From an uncultured Clostridium sp. (lineage in GTDB: Bacteria; Bacillota; Clostridia; Lachnospirales; Lachnospiraceae), in the NCBI GenBank assembly GCA_900547035.1, contig URFM01000008.1, forward strand, positions 1 to 64,000: DNA of 64,000 nucleotides. Reading direction: 5' to 3'. The number at the start of each line of letters is the position of its first letter. Position 1 is the first letter of the stretch. Below, piece after piece: positions 1 through 8,173 of this stretch. The notes under the pieces were generated by a model. It was not told where the DNA came from. It did not search any database and was given only the letters and a program-made list of their open reading frames with translations. A program made the translations under genes and the position numbers.

Positions 1-55
1 ATACCTTATAAAATCGCTGTAGCTTTACATTTTACCTGACTTTCCATTTACCGTA

Positions 56-75
56 TAATGTTAAGCTTAACATTA
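56..75. repeat. Perfect 20-bp palindrome at the istA break point
   Basis: Bases 56-75 read the same on both strands (TAATGTTAAG and its exact complement). The palindrome supplies the premature TAA of istA, so it marks the junction where the rest of the element was lost or other DNA joined. Confidence 0.8.
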
Positions 76-1098
76 GATGTGATAATTGAACTGAACGGTG
101 GCTTGTTTCCATTCCGCCAGTTCATATGGGGCGGCAGGTAAAGGTGCCAGGAGTGGCTGTTCTTCGTCGCGGAAGATCTCATACCGGCTGCCCTCTTTCT
201 TTTGGAAAGGGCGATGGCTGAAATCTTCCAGTTTCTGTCGGATTGCCCGGTTTAACTCACCGAGGGAGAAGAACTGCTCATTACGCAGGGCTGCGGTGAT
301 CCAGGTGGAAATATTCCCCACACTGCCTTCGGCATTGGGTTTGTCCTTCGGAGCCCGGACGCGGGCCGGAATGATCGCAGTGCCATAGTGTTCGGCCATC
401 TCCTGATAGACAGCATTAATTCGCTGATCTTTCCAACCCTTATTGTGATCCACCGCAGTGCGGCAGTTGTCCGGCACGAGAATCCTGGCGACACCGCCAA
501 AGTACTCGTACATATGCACATGCGCCGCAATCCATGATGGCTGCTTTTCATCCATGAACGCTTCTACATATGGGTACTGGCTATAGGTCATAACTCCTAC
601 AAAAATGTGGGCATCCAGGATTTCGCCGGTATCCGGATCGATGATGTGTGCCGGATCTCCGGCCCAGTCAACCTCAACCTGTTCCGCAGGTTTGCGGTTG
701 ATATGCATGGTGGCACGGCGCTTCTGTTCATCCTGCTGAATGTAATAGCAAAACTGTGAGTACATAAGCGGCTCATCCCCGGAAAGGCGGCATTCCTCAA
801 GGTATTCTGTCCAGAGGAGTTTCTTATTTACTCCATTGCGGAGAAGTTCCTTGCGGATATGCGAATAATCTGGCATACGCCTGTTTGATTGAGACTCAGG
901 GCTGTTCTTCTTTGGGAACAGCAATTGCTCAATCACTGCATCGGTCTGTTTTGGGTCAAGCGGCCATGAGATTCCTTTTTCTCTTGCAGCTTTTAAAACC
1001 TTATTGACCGTTTTCTTAGATACACCGCAGCTAAGCGCGATGTTTGTTTGGCTGAGATTCAGACTGGCAAGTCTGATAATCTCACGGTATTTGGTCAT
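73..1098 (-). pseudogene. istA: IS21 transposase IstA, C-terminally truncated
   Basis: The 341-residue product has an N-terminal helix-turn-helix (about residues 1-35). It then has an rve-type DDE integrase core, with the first Asp in the segment VEVDWAGDPAH (about residue 145) and the second in VPDNCRTAV. IstA proteins are usually 400-500 residues and continue past the segment VQFNYH into a C-terminal DNA-binding region. Here the frame stops one residue after that segment, at the edge of a perfect 20-bp palindrome (56-75). The start is supported by AGGAGGT at 1107-1113. Upstream lies a hairpin (arms 1116-1125 and 1140-1149, with inner CGTC/GACG). The protein is probably non-functional without its C-terminus and IstB. 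Confidence 0.75.
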
Positions 1099-1115
1099 AA
1101 CAGCTGACCTCCTAA

Positions 1116-1149
1116 AATGTATTTACGTCAAGCGACGCATAAATACATT
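1116..1149 (-). promoter_or_regulatory. Hairpin in the istA leader
   Basis: The arms AATGTATTTA (1116-1125) and TAAATACATT (1140-1149) are exact inverted repeats. CGTC/GACG extends the stem inwards around an AAGC loop. The hairpin sits just upstream of the istA ribosome binding site, where it could limit transposase translation or hold a promoter. Its function is inferred from position only. Confidence 0.5.
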
Positions 1150-1256
1150 ATAAGGAAAGAAGCTGCGGTTTCCATTAAAACGGAATTGCGGTTTCCTTCA
1201 TATCGGAACGATGGTTTCCAATCTCCGGAATAGGGGTGTAAAACCGCCCGGAATAC

Positions 1257-1826
1257 TCATACTATTTTAGAAACATCATATTCAAATTTCAAATCTTTAA
1301 AATCTGTCGTATAAAGTTTTTGATGTTCACTGATAAATTGATTAATATCAACTGACATATCATTTTTAACAATGGACTGTTTCGCTGGTATGGTTTGACC
1401 TGTGAAATCACATTGAAATTGTATAATTTCTTTATCAAATAAATCATTTATTGATAAAATTCCTTCAACACCCTGTATATCTTTATCGGTATTATTCGTA
1501 ACCTGGAAAGAGAATGTGCAGTATATCATGCCATAATTTCCTTCCTTTGAGGCCTTATCCAGAACCTCTACTGTAACATCACCACTTTGTACTTTCGTTT
1601 CCTCTTCTGCGGTTGCAATAGACTCTTTGATGGAAGTGAGTTCTTGATTTATCTTGTCATAATCACTACTTACGGATTCTAAATCAGCAGAGAGACTTTC
1701 TTTTTCAGCAGTTAACCTTTCTACTTGATTAGATAATGACTCGTTCTGATTTTGAAGTTCCTCTGAACTCCCACAGCCTGTTATGATAAGTGTCAGCATG
1801 GCGAACAGCAAAATATTCTTTTTCAT
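1257..1826 (-). CDS. Coiled-coil lipoprotein of unknown function
   Basis: The 189-residue product has a lipoprotein signal peptide: a KK start, a hydrophobic stretch and the lipobox I-T-G-C with Cys18. It should be anchored on the outer face of the membrane. Residues 22-70 are rich in Glu, Gln, Ser and Leu in a heptad-like pattern (SNQVERL, LTAEKESLSADLESVSSDY) and likely form a coiled coil. The C-terminal half (about 80-189) looks like a beta-sandwich with the wording TFSFQVTNNTDKDIQGVEG, similar in style to DUF-type extracellular domains in Firmicutes lipoproteins. The start codon overlaps the stop of the CFI-box gene by ATGA, so the two are translationally coupled. No specific function is recognised. 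The base composition is AT-rich, unlike the genes to the right. Confidence 0.8.
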   Translation of the reverse strand: MKKNILLFAMLTLIITGCGSSEELQNQNESLSNQVERLTAEKESLSADLESVSSDYDKINQELTSIKESIATAEEETKVQSGDVTVEVLDKASKEGNYGMIYCTFSFQVTNNTDKDIQGVEGILSINDLFDKEIIQFQCDFTGQTIPAKQSIVKNDMSVDINQFISEHQKLYTTDFKDLKFEYDVSKIV

Positions 1827-2140
1827 TTAATAAACCCTTTATCCTCATAATATGTATTTTCAATGCCTTTTTTGTTTAAATTATCAACCAGACTATCCAA
1901 TCTATGCTTCCAGAAATTTCTAAACCACCTTTGATTCCCGAATATTTTGACAATCGTAGGACTTATCGTATAATACAATCTAATAAATGTTCTGCCATAC
2001 CATGTTTCAGAAAGCGTGTCATCCCTGAATCTTCTTAATGTCCATACTTCGGGGCAATCATATGAACCATAAACACACGTAGCAACATAACATGATGATT
2101 TATAATAACGTCCCCTTTTACTTCTCCGTGTTCTTCCCAT
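1823..2140 (-). CDS. CFI-box-CTERM domain protein
   Basis: The product has 105 residues. After a short basic start (GRTRRSKRGRYY) it carries the segment CYVATCVYGSYDCPEV, then WTLRRFRDDTLSETWYGR and a hydrophobic IRLYYTISPTIVKIFG. This is the pattern of the CFI-box domain that usually ends larger secreted or membrane-associated proteins. Here the domain is almost the whole protein. The role of the domain is not established; the conserved Cys and the terminal hydrophobic helix suggest membrane association. The gene lies 46 bp after the small membrane protein gene and overlaps the lipoprotein gene by 4 bp, so all are probably one transcript starting at the transposase promoter. Confidence 0.75.
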   Translation of the reverse strand: MGRTRRSKRGRYYKSSCYVATCVYGSYDCPEVWTLRRFRDDTLSETWYGRTFIRLYYTISPTIVKIFGNQRWFRNFWKHRLDSLVDNLNKKGIENTYYEDKGFIK

Positions 2141-2186
2141 GAATACTTATCCTCCGTATACATTAAATATTTTTAAATAGTCCTTT

Positions 2187-2402
2187 TTATTTGTCATAAA
2201 GCTTGAACCATCCATATCCTAATAGAAATAAGAGGAATATAACAGTTCCAGCGCCTTTTGAAATAACATCAAGAACAATACAAATAAATGCCATAATAGC
2301 TAAAAGGATATGTCTTGCCGATTGTGGATTACGACTTGACTTAGATATTTCACTCAATAAATAAAAAACAAAAAGCGCAATTCCCAAAACTAAAATAATC
2401 AT
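2187..2402 (-). CDS. Small two-helix membrane protein
   Basis: The product has 71 residues with two hydrophobic segments (about 2-18 and 33-66, the second possibly two short helices) separated by a polar SEISKSSRNPQSARH loop. No family is recognised. Its ATG overlaps the transposase TGA (ATGA). A GGAG within the last transposase codons is spaced 7 nt from the ATG, which is good evidence for real, coupled translation. The reading order transposase, membrane protein, CFI-box protein, lipoprotein suggests a passenger cassette. Confidence 0.7.
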   Translation of the reverse strand: MIILVLGIALFVFYLLSEISKSSRNPQSARHILLAIMAFICIVLDVISKGAGTVIFLLFLLGYGWFKLYDK

Positions 2403-3802
2403 AATTTTTCTCCATTTTTAGTTTTCATGATTTTCTCAAAAATCCCCTTAACCTTTTCTGAGCCTTGAGCATAAAGCTCCATTAACTCAAACAAGGTGAG
2501 TATACCAAATTCATATCCTACATAGAGAACTGCATATGGCATTACTTCTGGAAAGTAGGATTTTAAAATCACTGGCAGAGATTTATGTAAGAATTTCTCC
2601 CCATCTGGTAATAACGTATAAAGCTGGAAGAAGAGATAGCCGAAGAGTACGCAGACCACATGAAACAGAATCACATTAATCTTGGTACTCTTGAAATCCT
2701 CAATCTTCCAGAAATCTTTTAACTGCCTGTAATCCTCTTCAATCTCTGGTCTGAGTTCATATGTGCGGATGATGTCTTTTGCACTCGCTGTCATATCTGT
2801 GGTAATGAACACATAATATTCCTCATCTTTTTTATCCCATACCACACAGCAGTTAAAAGGAACATCTTCTTTTGGGTGTTCGCTCTCCCAATATAAACCC
2901 ATACCAGAAACCAAAGAGATGACCTGATCTTTCCGCTTTCTATTCGGATGCGGCTTCCATGTATTCTGTTCTTTCGCTCCAAACACAGCCTGAGTATAGG
3001 CTTCCATATCTTTCCTGAGAGGAATGTAAGTATCAACTTCTCTTTTTAATTTTAAGTAGTTTAACATTTCTCTGGAAATAAAGCCTCTGTCATTAATAAG
3101 AATGTCACCTGGCTTTAAAACTGGCGTTGTCTTTAACATTTCTTCACTCAGCTTTAAGTCATGAGTGCTGATTTTGCCAAATCTGATTTCCTCAATGATT
3201 CCAGTATCATCAACAAGACCTCGGAGAGTAGAGAGTTTATATCCTCTAGTCGGACGATTATCCATCTTATTATGACCAATACCAGAATGCTCATAGTTTT
3301 CATTCTTCAGATTGACCTCTAAATCAGTACAATCGAGGATATGGATATTTGGAACCAGATCCAGAAGTGGCATTACACCTTTCTGAACTGTGTCATTATA
3401 ACCATTGATGAAAAGCTTGGGGTCGTACTTGCCTAATAAGAACCTTAAACTGCCTTCACGCATTAGACCAGTCTTTAGATTACCGTCTGTATCAACAAGC
3501 GTATATCCTAACTTAGCCAGAGTCCGATGATCGTGAATTGCAAACGGAACATCACTTAAGCTTGTCTGCACTTTCATTTTAGCTGCAACTGCGCTGGCCC
3601 AGACCAATTCATACGGGATAGTAGTATTATCTGCACGTAAATCTGGGATATTATCTTTAAGCAGCTCAAAAATTTTTGTTTTATGCATCTCAAGGATAAT
3701 ATCATCAATCAGATTGGAATGACTGAGTGCCACAGCATCAATCTCGCCTTTACGGACTTTCTCCAAGACACTTTCCTGGTTATATTTACACAGCCTAATC
3801 AT
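2399..3802 (-). CDS. IS4-family DDE transposase
   Basis: The product has 467 residues and a full-length DDE core. The first acidic residue is in HILDCTDLEVN, the second in ILINDRGFIS. The third lies in the IS4 signature Y-x2-R-x3-E-x6-K, which is met exactly by YELRPEIEEDYRQLK. The N-terminal part has the predicted helical DNA-binding region. The start is supported by AAAGGAGGTG just upstream of the ATG, and a perfect-consensus promoter lies ahead of it. Unusually for an insertion sequence, the stop codon overlaps the start of another gene and no terminal inverted repeat was found right after it. The frame is intact, so it may be active, or it may be a resident gene under the control of the divergent XRE regulator. 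Confidence 0.85.
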   Translation of the reverse strand: MIRLCKYNQESVLEKVRKGEIDAVALSHSNLIDDIILEMHKTKIFELLKDNIPDLRADNTTIPYELVWASAVAAKMKVQTSLSDVPFAIHDHRTLAKLGYTLVDTDGNLKTGLMREGSLRFLLGKYDPKLFINGYNDTVQKGVMPLLDLVPNIHILDCTDLEVNLKNENYEHSGIGHNKMDNRPTRGYKLSTLRGLVDDTGIIEEIRFGKISTHDLKLSEEMLKTTPVLKPGDILINDRGFISREMLNYLKLKREVDTYIPLRKDMEAYTQAVFGAKEQNTWKPHPNRKRKDQVISLVSGMGLYWESEHPKEDVPFNCCVVWDKKDEEYYVFITTDMTASAKDIIRTYELRPEIEEDYRQLKDFWKIEDFKSTKINVILFHVVCVLFGYLFFQLYTLLPDGEKFLHKSLPVILKSYFPEVMPYAVLYVGYEFGILTLFELMELYAQGSEKVKGIFEKIMKTKNGEKL

Positions 3803-3819
3803 ATTCGCACCTCCTTTCT

Positions 3820-3869
3820 GTATACTTTTTTGTCACTTTAAGTATACTATAAAACCCTTGTTTTGTCAA
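3820..3869 (-). promoter_or_regulatory. Consensus promoter and probable XRE operator of the transposase gene
   Basis: On the minus strand a -35 TTGACA (3864-3869) and a -10 TATACT (3841-3846) are separated by exactly 17 bp. An 8-bp inverted repeat GTATACTT/AAGTATAC (3820-3827 and 3840-3847) spans the -10 box and the start of the transcript. That is where a repressor would block transcription. The divergent XRE gene at 3943 is the natural candidate for the repressor; this pairing is inferred. Confidence 0.7.
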
Positions 3870-3942
3870 CTTTTAGCAACGCTTTCGTATTCCAAAAGGG
3901 TACGCTAAATGCGGTAAAATACATTAAGGAGAGTGCATATAC

Positions 3943-4326
3943 ATGATGATTGGAGATCGTATCAAACAACTTAGGCTAGAGGCAAAGATGACACAGCCAG
4001 AGCTTGCTAAGAGACTTGATGTGACACGTTCTGCTGTTGCCGCTTATGAAAACAATTCAAGGCAGCCATCTTTTCAAATATTAATACGTCTTGCTCACGT
4101 TTTTAATGTGAGTACGGACTATTTACTTTTAGGAAATGACAATAATTTGCTTGATGTTGAAGGACTATCTGGAGAACAGAGAGCAATCATTGTCAGTCTC
4201 ATCAAAAACTTTAGAGAAACGAATGATATTATTCGTTTTGACATAAGGTTAAAAAAAGATCTTGTTATTAAAAATAAAGAAATGGAAAGGCAGCTCAAAA
4301 AAGAGGGCATTGAAAATAAGGAGTAA
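3943..4326 (+). CDS. XRE-family transcriptional regulator
   Basis: The 127-residue product has an N-terminal HTH_XRE domain (residues about 5-60): RIKQLRLEAKMTQPELAKRL, then VTRSAVAAYENNSRQPS and a closing helix ending in VSTDYLLLG. This is the fold of Cro/cI and SinR-like repressors. The C-terminal half (70-127) is helical and charged and probably mediates dimerisation. An AAGGAG precedes the first ATG; a second ATG directly follows, so the start may be one codon later. The gene is divergent from the IS4-type transposase, whose promoter overlaps an inverted repeat, so it likely represses that unit and perhaps itself. Confidence 0.85.
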   Translation: MMIGDRIKQLRLEAKMTQPELAKRLDVTRSAVAAYENNSRQPSFQILIRLAHVFNVSTDYLLLGNDNNLLDVEGLSGEQRAIIVSLIKNFRETNDIIRFDIRLKKDLVIKNKEMERQLKKEGIENKE

Positions 4327-4376
4327 CCGGATTAAAGTGGCTCCTTTATCAAATTTATTAAATGGAGGATATTTAA

Positions 4377-4601
4377 ATGAAAGAACACAAAATTAATCCA
4401 GAAATTGCAGCTCATAATATTGCAACTATCCTTACTCAAGCTAGTATTACAGAAATTGATAAAGGACAAATTCCAATAAGTGCAAATGCTCCACATTTTG
4501 ACAAAATAAGGGAATATTCCGAACAATATTCTTACATTTATAATGAATTTTATTATAAATCATATAATTATCTTGTGAATATATTAGATGACGATGTATA
4601 A
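4377..4601 (+). CDS. Hypothetical 74-residue protein
   Basis: A GGAGG six to eight bases before the ATG supports this small gene, 50 bp downstream of and on the same strand as the XRE gene. The product is soluble, Asn/Tyr/Ile-rich, with the C-terminal segment YNEFYYKSYNYLVNIL. No family is recognised. The order after a Cro-like gene is typical of small accessory genes in mobile islets. Confidence 0.55.
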   Translation: MKEHKINPEIAAHNIATILTQASITEIDKGQIPISANAPHFDKIREYSEQYSYIYNEFYYKSYNYLVNILDDDV

Positions 4602-4627
4602 ACTATAGAATGTCGATATATCTATTA

Positions 4628-4858
4628 CTATTTATATTTTTCTGTAGTTATTAATGGCTCTCTTAATATCAACATCTTATCTTGATCAATTTTGTTTTTT
4701 AAAAATTCAAGAATTTTTTCAGCTTCGATGATTGATAAATCACTTTCTTTCATTAAAGTGTAAAATCTTTCTACAAAATCGTCTATTTTTTGCGGGTTAT
4801 TAATACCGTTAAGTTTTAAACACGAATTTCTAGTCTTTAACCATTTTTCATCATTCAT
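4628..4858 (-). CDS. Hypothetical small helical protein
   Basis: The product is about 76 residues, mostly helical and charged (FVERFYTLMKESDLSIIEAE, ILEFLKNKI). A longer frame begins at 4882, but AAAGGA lies inside it, 11 nt before the ATG at 4856-4858, so the shorter start is preferred. No family is recognised with certainty. It is convergent with the previous gene, with only 26 bp between the two stops. Confidence 0.5.
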   Translation of the reverse strand: MNDEKWLKTRNSCLKLNGINNPQKIDDFVERFYTLMKESDLSIIEAEKILEFLKNKIDQDKMLILREPLITTEKYK

Positions 4859-4891
4859 AAAATTTATCATCCTTTCGTTCATACTATAATA

Positions 4892-4933
4892 ACCGCCATC
4901 CGGTAGATAAATACTCTACCGAAATGGCGGTTG
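4892..4933. terminator. Strong hairpin at the right edge of the AT-rich islet
   Basis: The arms AACCGCCAT/ATGGCGGTT (4892-4900, 4925-4933) and CGGTAGA/TCTACCG (4902-4908, 4916-4922) give a 16-bp stem with a small bulge and a 7-nt loop. On the plus strand it is followed by a T-rich run. It separates the islet from the citrate region, and its exact role (terminator or element end) is open. Confidence 0.55.
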
Positions 4934-5049
4934 TTGTTTGTTTTTACATAATTTTTCGTTCAATTCTCTACAATTTCACTTTTCACATTTTACTTTGCGA
5001 ATCACAGATTTTGAATTGTAAGCAGGGCTATTATGTTTGGAGGAAGAAA

Positions 5050-6495
5050 ATGAAGCAAAAGATTTCAAAAAAATATATCGTATGTCTGTTGATTTCCATC
5101 TTTTTTATGTTTGGCTTTGGCTGTATCGAGCCATTCTCTGGTCTATCAAAAACCGGTATGGCTGCATTGGGAATATTTATTGGCACAATTTTTGCTTGGC
5201 TGACTATTTCTGTTGATTAGCCCGGCTGTATTTCCATGGTAGCAATTATCGTATTTGGAGTTGCCACTTACACCCAGGTATTTCAATGGTCTCTCGGAAG
5301 CTGGGTTTCAACTCTTTGCATCTTCTCTTTCCTGCTTGGAGCTGCCCTGGAGTCTTCCGGTTGGACGAAACGAATCGCTGCATGGTTCATTACTCTTCCA
5401 ATGGCAAAGCAAAGTCCGTGGAAACTTATTATCCTCTTCTTCACCGGCGCATTGGTTTTGGCGGCTATAAGTCCGTTTCCGGCTTATTTCGTTTTCTCTT
5501 TTGTTGCAAAGGAAATATTTGTTCAGGCCGGTTATAAAAAAGAGGACAATTTTCCCAAAATGATGATGATGGGCCTGCTTGTCTGTGTCCAAATTGCGCA
5601 GGGAATGGTGCAATGGACCCCCTGGGTCATCGTACCGTTCACAATCGCAAACCAAGTTGGCGGTGTAGCAATCCCCTCTGTACTGAAAACTTTTCTGTTT
5701 GGCGGAATTCTTGGTATCCTGATTGTAGCTGCCACAATCGCCGCATTTCGATTCATTTTAAATCCGGATGTTTCAAAGCTTACGAATGTTGATACCGATA
5801 AGCTTTTACGGGATATACAGCCGATGTCGCTAAGAGAAAAGCTCACTGTTGGAATTTTTATTTTTACATTACTTCTTTGGACTATGCCAAGTATCCTGGC
5901 ATCCGCATTTCCCGCGTTTACAGTAATTTCAACATGGGGAACTGCGTTTCCTCCCCTCTTCGGCTGCATGCTCTTGTGTTTAATCCGAGTCGACGATGAG
6001 CCTCTTTTGGATTTCAAAAAGGCAATGTCCGAAAAGGTTTCCTGGTCCGCGATATTCCTGATTATGGTAACAATGCTTTTGGCCACTATGCTCACGCAGC
6101 CAGAGGTTGGCTTTAATGAATTTTTAAGCAAATATATCGGAGCCGCTATTTCCGGCATGCCTTCTTGGCTTCTTATACTCATTATTATTGCGGCATCCAT
6201 TATCATAACAAATTTTGTTTCAAACAATGTTGTAGCCGCTGTTCTGTCGTCCGTTGGGATGCCTTTGGTACTTCAACTGTATCCGGAAATTGACTTGAAT
6301 GTCCTGGCCGCTTTAATTGGAGTCACCGCAAGCTACGCCTTCGCAACTCCCTCCGCAACCGCATGTTCGGCACTGCTTGCATCCGATGAATGGTTTGATA
6401 CCAAAACACTTTTTAAATGGGGCGCAATCGTGTCCGGCATCAGTATTATTTTTGCTTATGTAATTGGTTATCCGCTGGCAAACGCTGTGTTCTAA
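5050..6495 (+). pseudogene. DASS-family anion:sodium symporter with in-frame UAG
   Basis: Translation from the ATG at 5050 (GGAGG ahead) gives 56 residues, then a TAG at 5218-5220. The same frame stays open to 6495. The joined product of about 481 residues is a full-length divalent anion:sodium symporter (SLC13/CitT-like). It has many membrane helices, the first Asn/Ser hairpin region near WTPWVIVPF, the Na-site motif SNNVVAAV and the second hairpin ATPSATACSALLAS. The lost codon lies where relatives usually have Trp before Pro-Gly, so a TGG to TAG change is the simplest cause. The downstream ATG at 5236 has no ribosome binding site and would lack the first helices. Position beside citrate lyase suggests a former di- or tricarboxylate carrier. 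Confidence 0.8.
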
Positions 6496-6526
6496 GCAGT
6501 TTCTGCAAACCTGTTTCTATATGAGC

Positions 6527-6591
6527 AGAAAGACCGTTCTGTGAAGAATCACAACTCCCCAAGAGCCTGAATTTCACAAAACGGTCTTTCT
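6527..6591. terminator. Bidirectional terminator between DASS gene and citF
   Basis: The arms AGAAAGACCGTT-C-TGTGA (6527-6544) and TCACA-A-AACGGTCTTTCT (6574-6591) form a long stem bordered by A and T runs on both sides. It serves two convergent units. Confidence 0.8.
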
Positions 6592-6612
6592 TATATAGCC
6601 GTAATCGTCTTT

Positions 6613-8172
6613 TTACTTAAACTCGTAATCCTTTACCTTACGAACCACATCGATAACGCTTCCATCTCTGGCCTCGATGATTCCTACGACCTGGTCATCG
6701 AACTGAACCGGGTCGGGCTCGCCTACGATGGAATAAGCGATATCGCGCAGCTCCTCGATGGTCTTGATGGGCAGCTTGGCGTCCTTGGTAGCCTCAATCA
6801 GATCCTGACGCTTGGGATTGATGGCAATGCCGTAGTCGGTAATTACTACATCAACCGTATCGCCAGGCGTGGTAACAGTGGTTACGTTGGTGCAGATCGC
6901 GGGAATTCTGCCCTGCAGCAGGGGAGCGATAACGATGGTGCACTTTGCTCCGGCAGCTGTATCAGGATGTCCGCCCTGAGCGCCGGTGATAATTCCATCA
7001 GAGCCTACCACTACGTTACAGTTAAAGTTTACGTCAACTTCCAGAGCAGCCAGAATTACGAAATCCAGCTGGTTTACATACGCGCCCTTGTTGAAGGGGT
7101 TTGCGTACTCGGAAGCGGAAATCTCATAGTGGTTGGGGTTCTTCTTAATGGACTCGATGGCAGTGGTGTCGAAGTCCTGGGTATCAACCAGCTTCTCAAT
7201 CAGACCATCTTCCAGAAGCTTACACATGGGGCCCGCAATGCCGCCTACGCCAAATTTCATCTTAATGCCCCGCTCCTTCATGATCTCGCCCAAGGAGATG
7301 GTGGAAGCGATGGAAGCTCCGCCTACGCCGGTCTGATAAGTAAATCCATCCTTGAAATAAGGCGTGTTGATTACAAACTGAGTGCAGTAGTCCGCCATCA
7401 TAATCTTACGTACATCGGTGGTGGGCTTTGCGGCTCCGGTAGCAATCTTGGCCGGATTTCCGATTTCATCCACTACCACCACATAGTCCACATCAACCTG
7501 AGAGATGCTGGCGGGCAGGTTGGGAGACGGAACCAGGCAGTCGGTAATAGCAACTACCTTGTCTGCGTACTGAGCGTCTACCATAGCGTAGGACAATACG
7601 CCGCAGTCGCTCTTTCCGCCGTTGGCTTTCATATTGCCGTACTCGTCACAGGTGGGAGCGCCGATAAAGGCAATGTCGATATGAACCTCTCCCGCCTCAA
7701 TCGCTCTTACACGTCCGCCATGGGAACGCATAATTGCCAGATTCTTTAATTTTCCTGCGGAAATGGCCTCTCCGATCTTTCCTCTTACGCCGGAGGACTG
7801 AATGCCGGTGATGGTTCCGTCCTCGATCATGGGAACGATGGGATTGTGGGCCTTTCCAAGGGAACTGGCACAGATGGTAATGTCCTTGATGCCCATCTTG
7901 TGAACTTCTTCCATGACCATGTTCACCACATAATCTCCCTCACGGAAATGATGGTGGAAAGACAGGGTCATGCCGTCCTTAATTCCGCACTTTACCAGCA
8001 CATCATGGATGGAATCCACCAGCTTGCTTTTAGTGGGGTCCATAGCCGCCCGAACGGTGGGAGCAGCCTTCTTATACTCGTAGCCTTCCTTTGCAAAGGA
8101 GCCTCTGAAGATGTCCTTGCCTGTGGCCTTCAATACTTCCTCCGGAATATCTCTTCCAACTGCGTTTATCAT
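6613..8172 (-). CDS. citF: Citrate lyase alpha subunit (citrate CoA-transferase)
   Basis: The product of 519 residues matches the usual size of CitF (about 510). It exchanges acetyl for citryl on the acyl carrier subunit, the first step of citrate cleavage to acetate and oxaloacetate in the cytosol. Recognisable parts are the start MINAVGRDIPEEVLKATG, then GVGGIAGPMCKLLEDGLIEK, and VVVGSDGIITGAQGGHPDTA near the active-site region. A longer frame starts at 8238, but that would overlap citE. GAGGGGG before the ATG at 8170-8172 and a 1-bp gap to the citE stop fix the start. It is the last gene of citDEF. Confidence 0.95.
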   Translation of the reverse strand: MINAVGRDIPEEVLKATGKDIFRGSFAKEGYEYKKAAPTVRAAMDPTKSKLVDSIHDVLVKCGIKDGMTLSFHHHFREGDYVVNMVMEEVHKMGIKDITICASSLGKAHNPIVPMIEDGTITGIQSSGVRGKIGEAISAGKLKNLAIMRSHGGRVRAIEAGEVHIDIAFIGAPTCDEYGNMKANGGKSDCGVLSYAMVDAQYADKVVAITDCLVPSPNLPASISQVDVDYVVVVDEIGNPAKIATGAAKPTTDVRKIMMADYCTQFVINTPYFKDGFTYQTGVGGASIASTISLGEIMKERGIKMKFGVGGIAGPMCKLLEDGLIEKLVDTQDFDTTAIESIKKNPNHYEISASEYANPFNKGAYVNQLDFVILAALEVDVNFNCNVVVGSDGIITGAQGGHPDTAAGAKCTIVIAPLLQGRIPAICTNVTTVTTPGDTVDVVITDYGIAINPKRQDLIEATKDAKLPIKTIEELRDIAYSIVGEPDPVQFDDQVVGIIEARDGSVIDVVRKVKDYEFK

Positions 8173-8173
8173 A

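Larger units (their letters stand above)
1..1243 (-). mobile_element. IS21-family element remnant
   Basis: The stretch holds a shortened istA. Beyond its start codon lie three direct repeats of the core GGAAACC read on the minus strand (around 1165-1173, 1188-1196 and 1211-1219, about 23 bp apart), the multiple terminal repeats usual at IS21 ends. The istB ATPase gene expected right after istA is not in the 72 bases left before the window edge. Those bases carry short GGTAAA/ATGGAAA motifs that could be part of the other terminus. The element therefore looks internally deleted. The outer boundaries are approximate because no target duplication could be identified. Confidence 0.7.

Noticed and set aside
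3943-4858. Prophage fragment
   Set aside because: An XRE gene and two small genes suggest it, but there is no integrase, terminase, structural or lysis gene, and no attachment site could be defined.
5236-6495. Separate functional transporter starting at the ATG 5236
   Set aside because: There is no ribosome binding site and the first membrane helices would be missing; the frame is the continuation of the gene starting at 5050.
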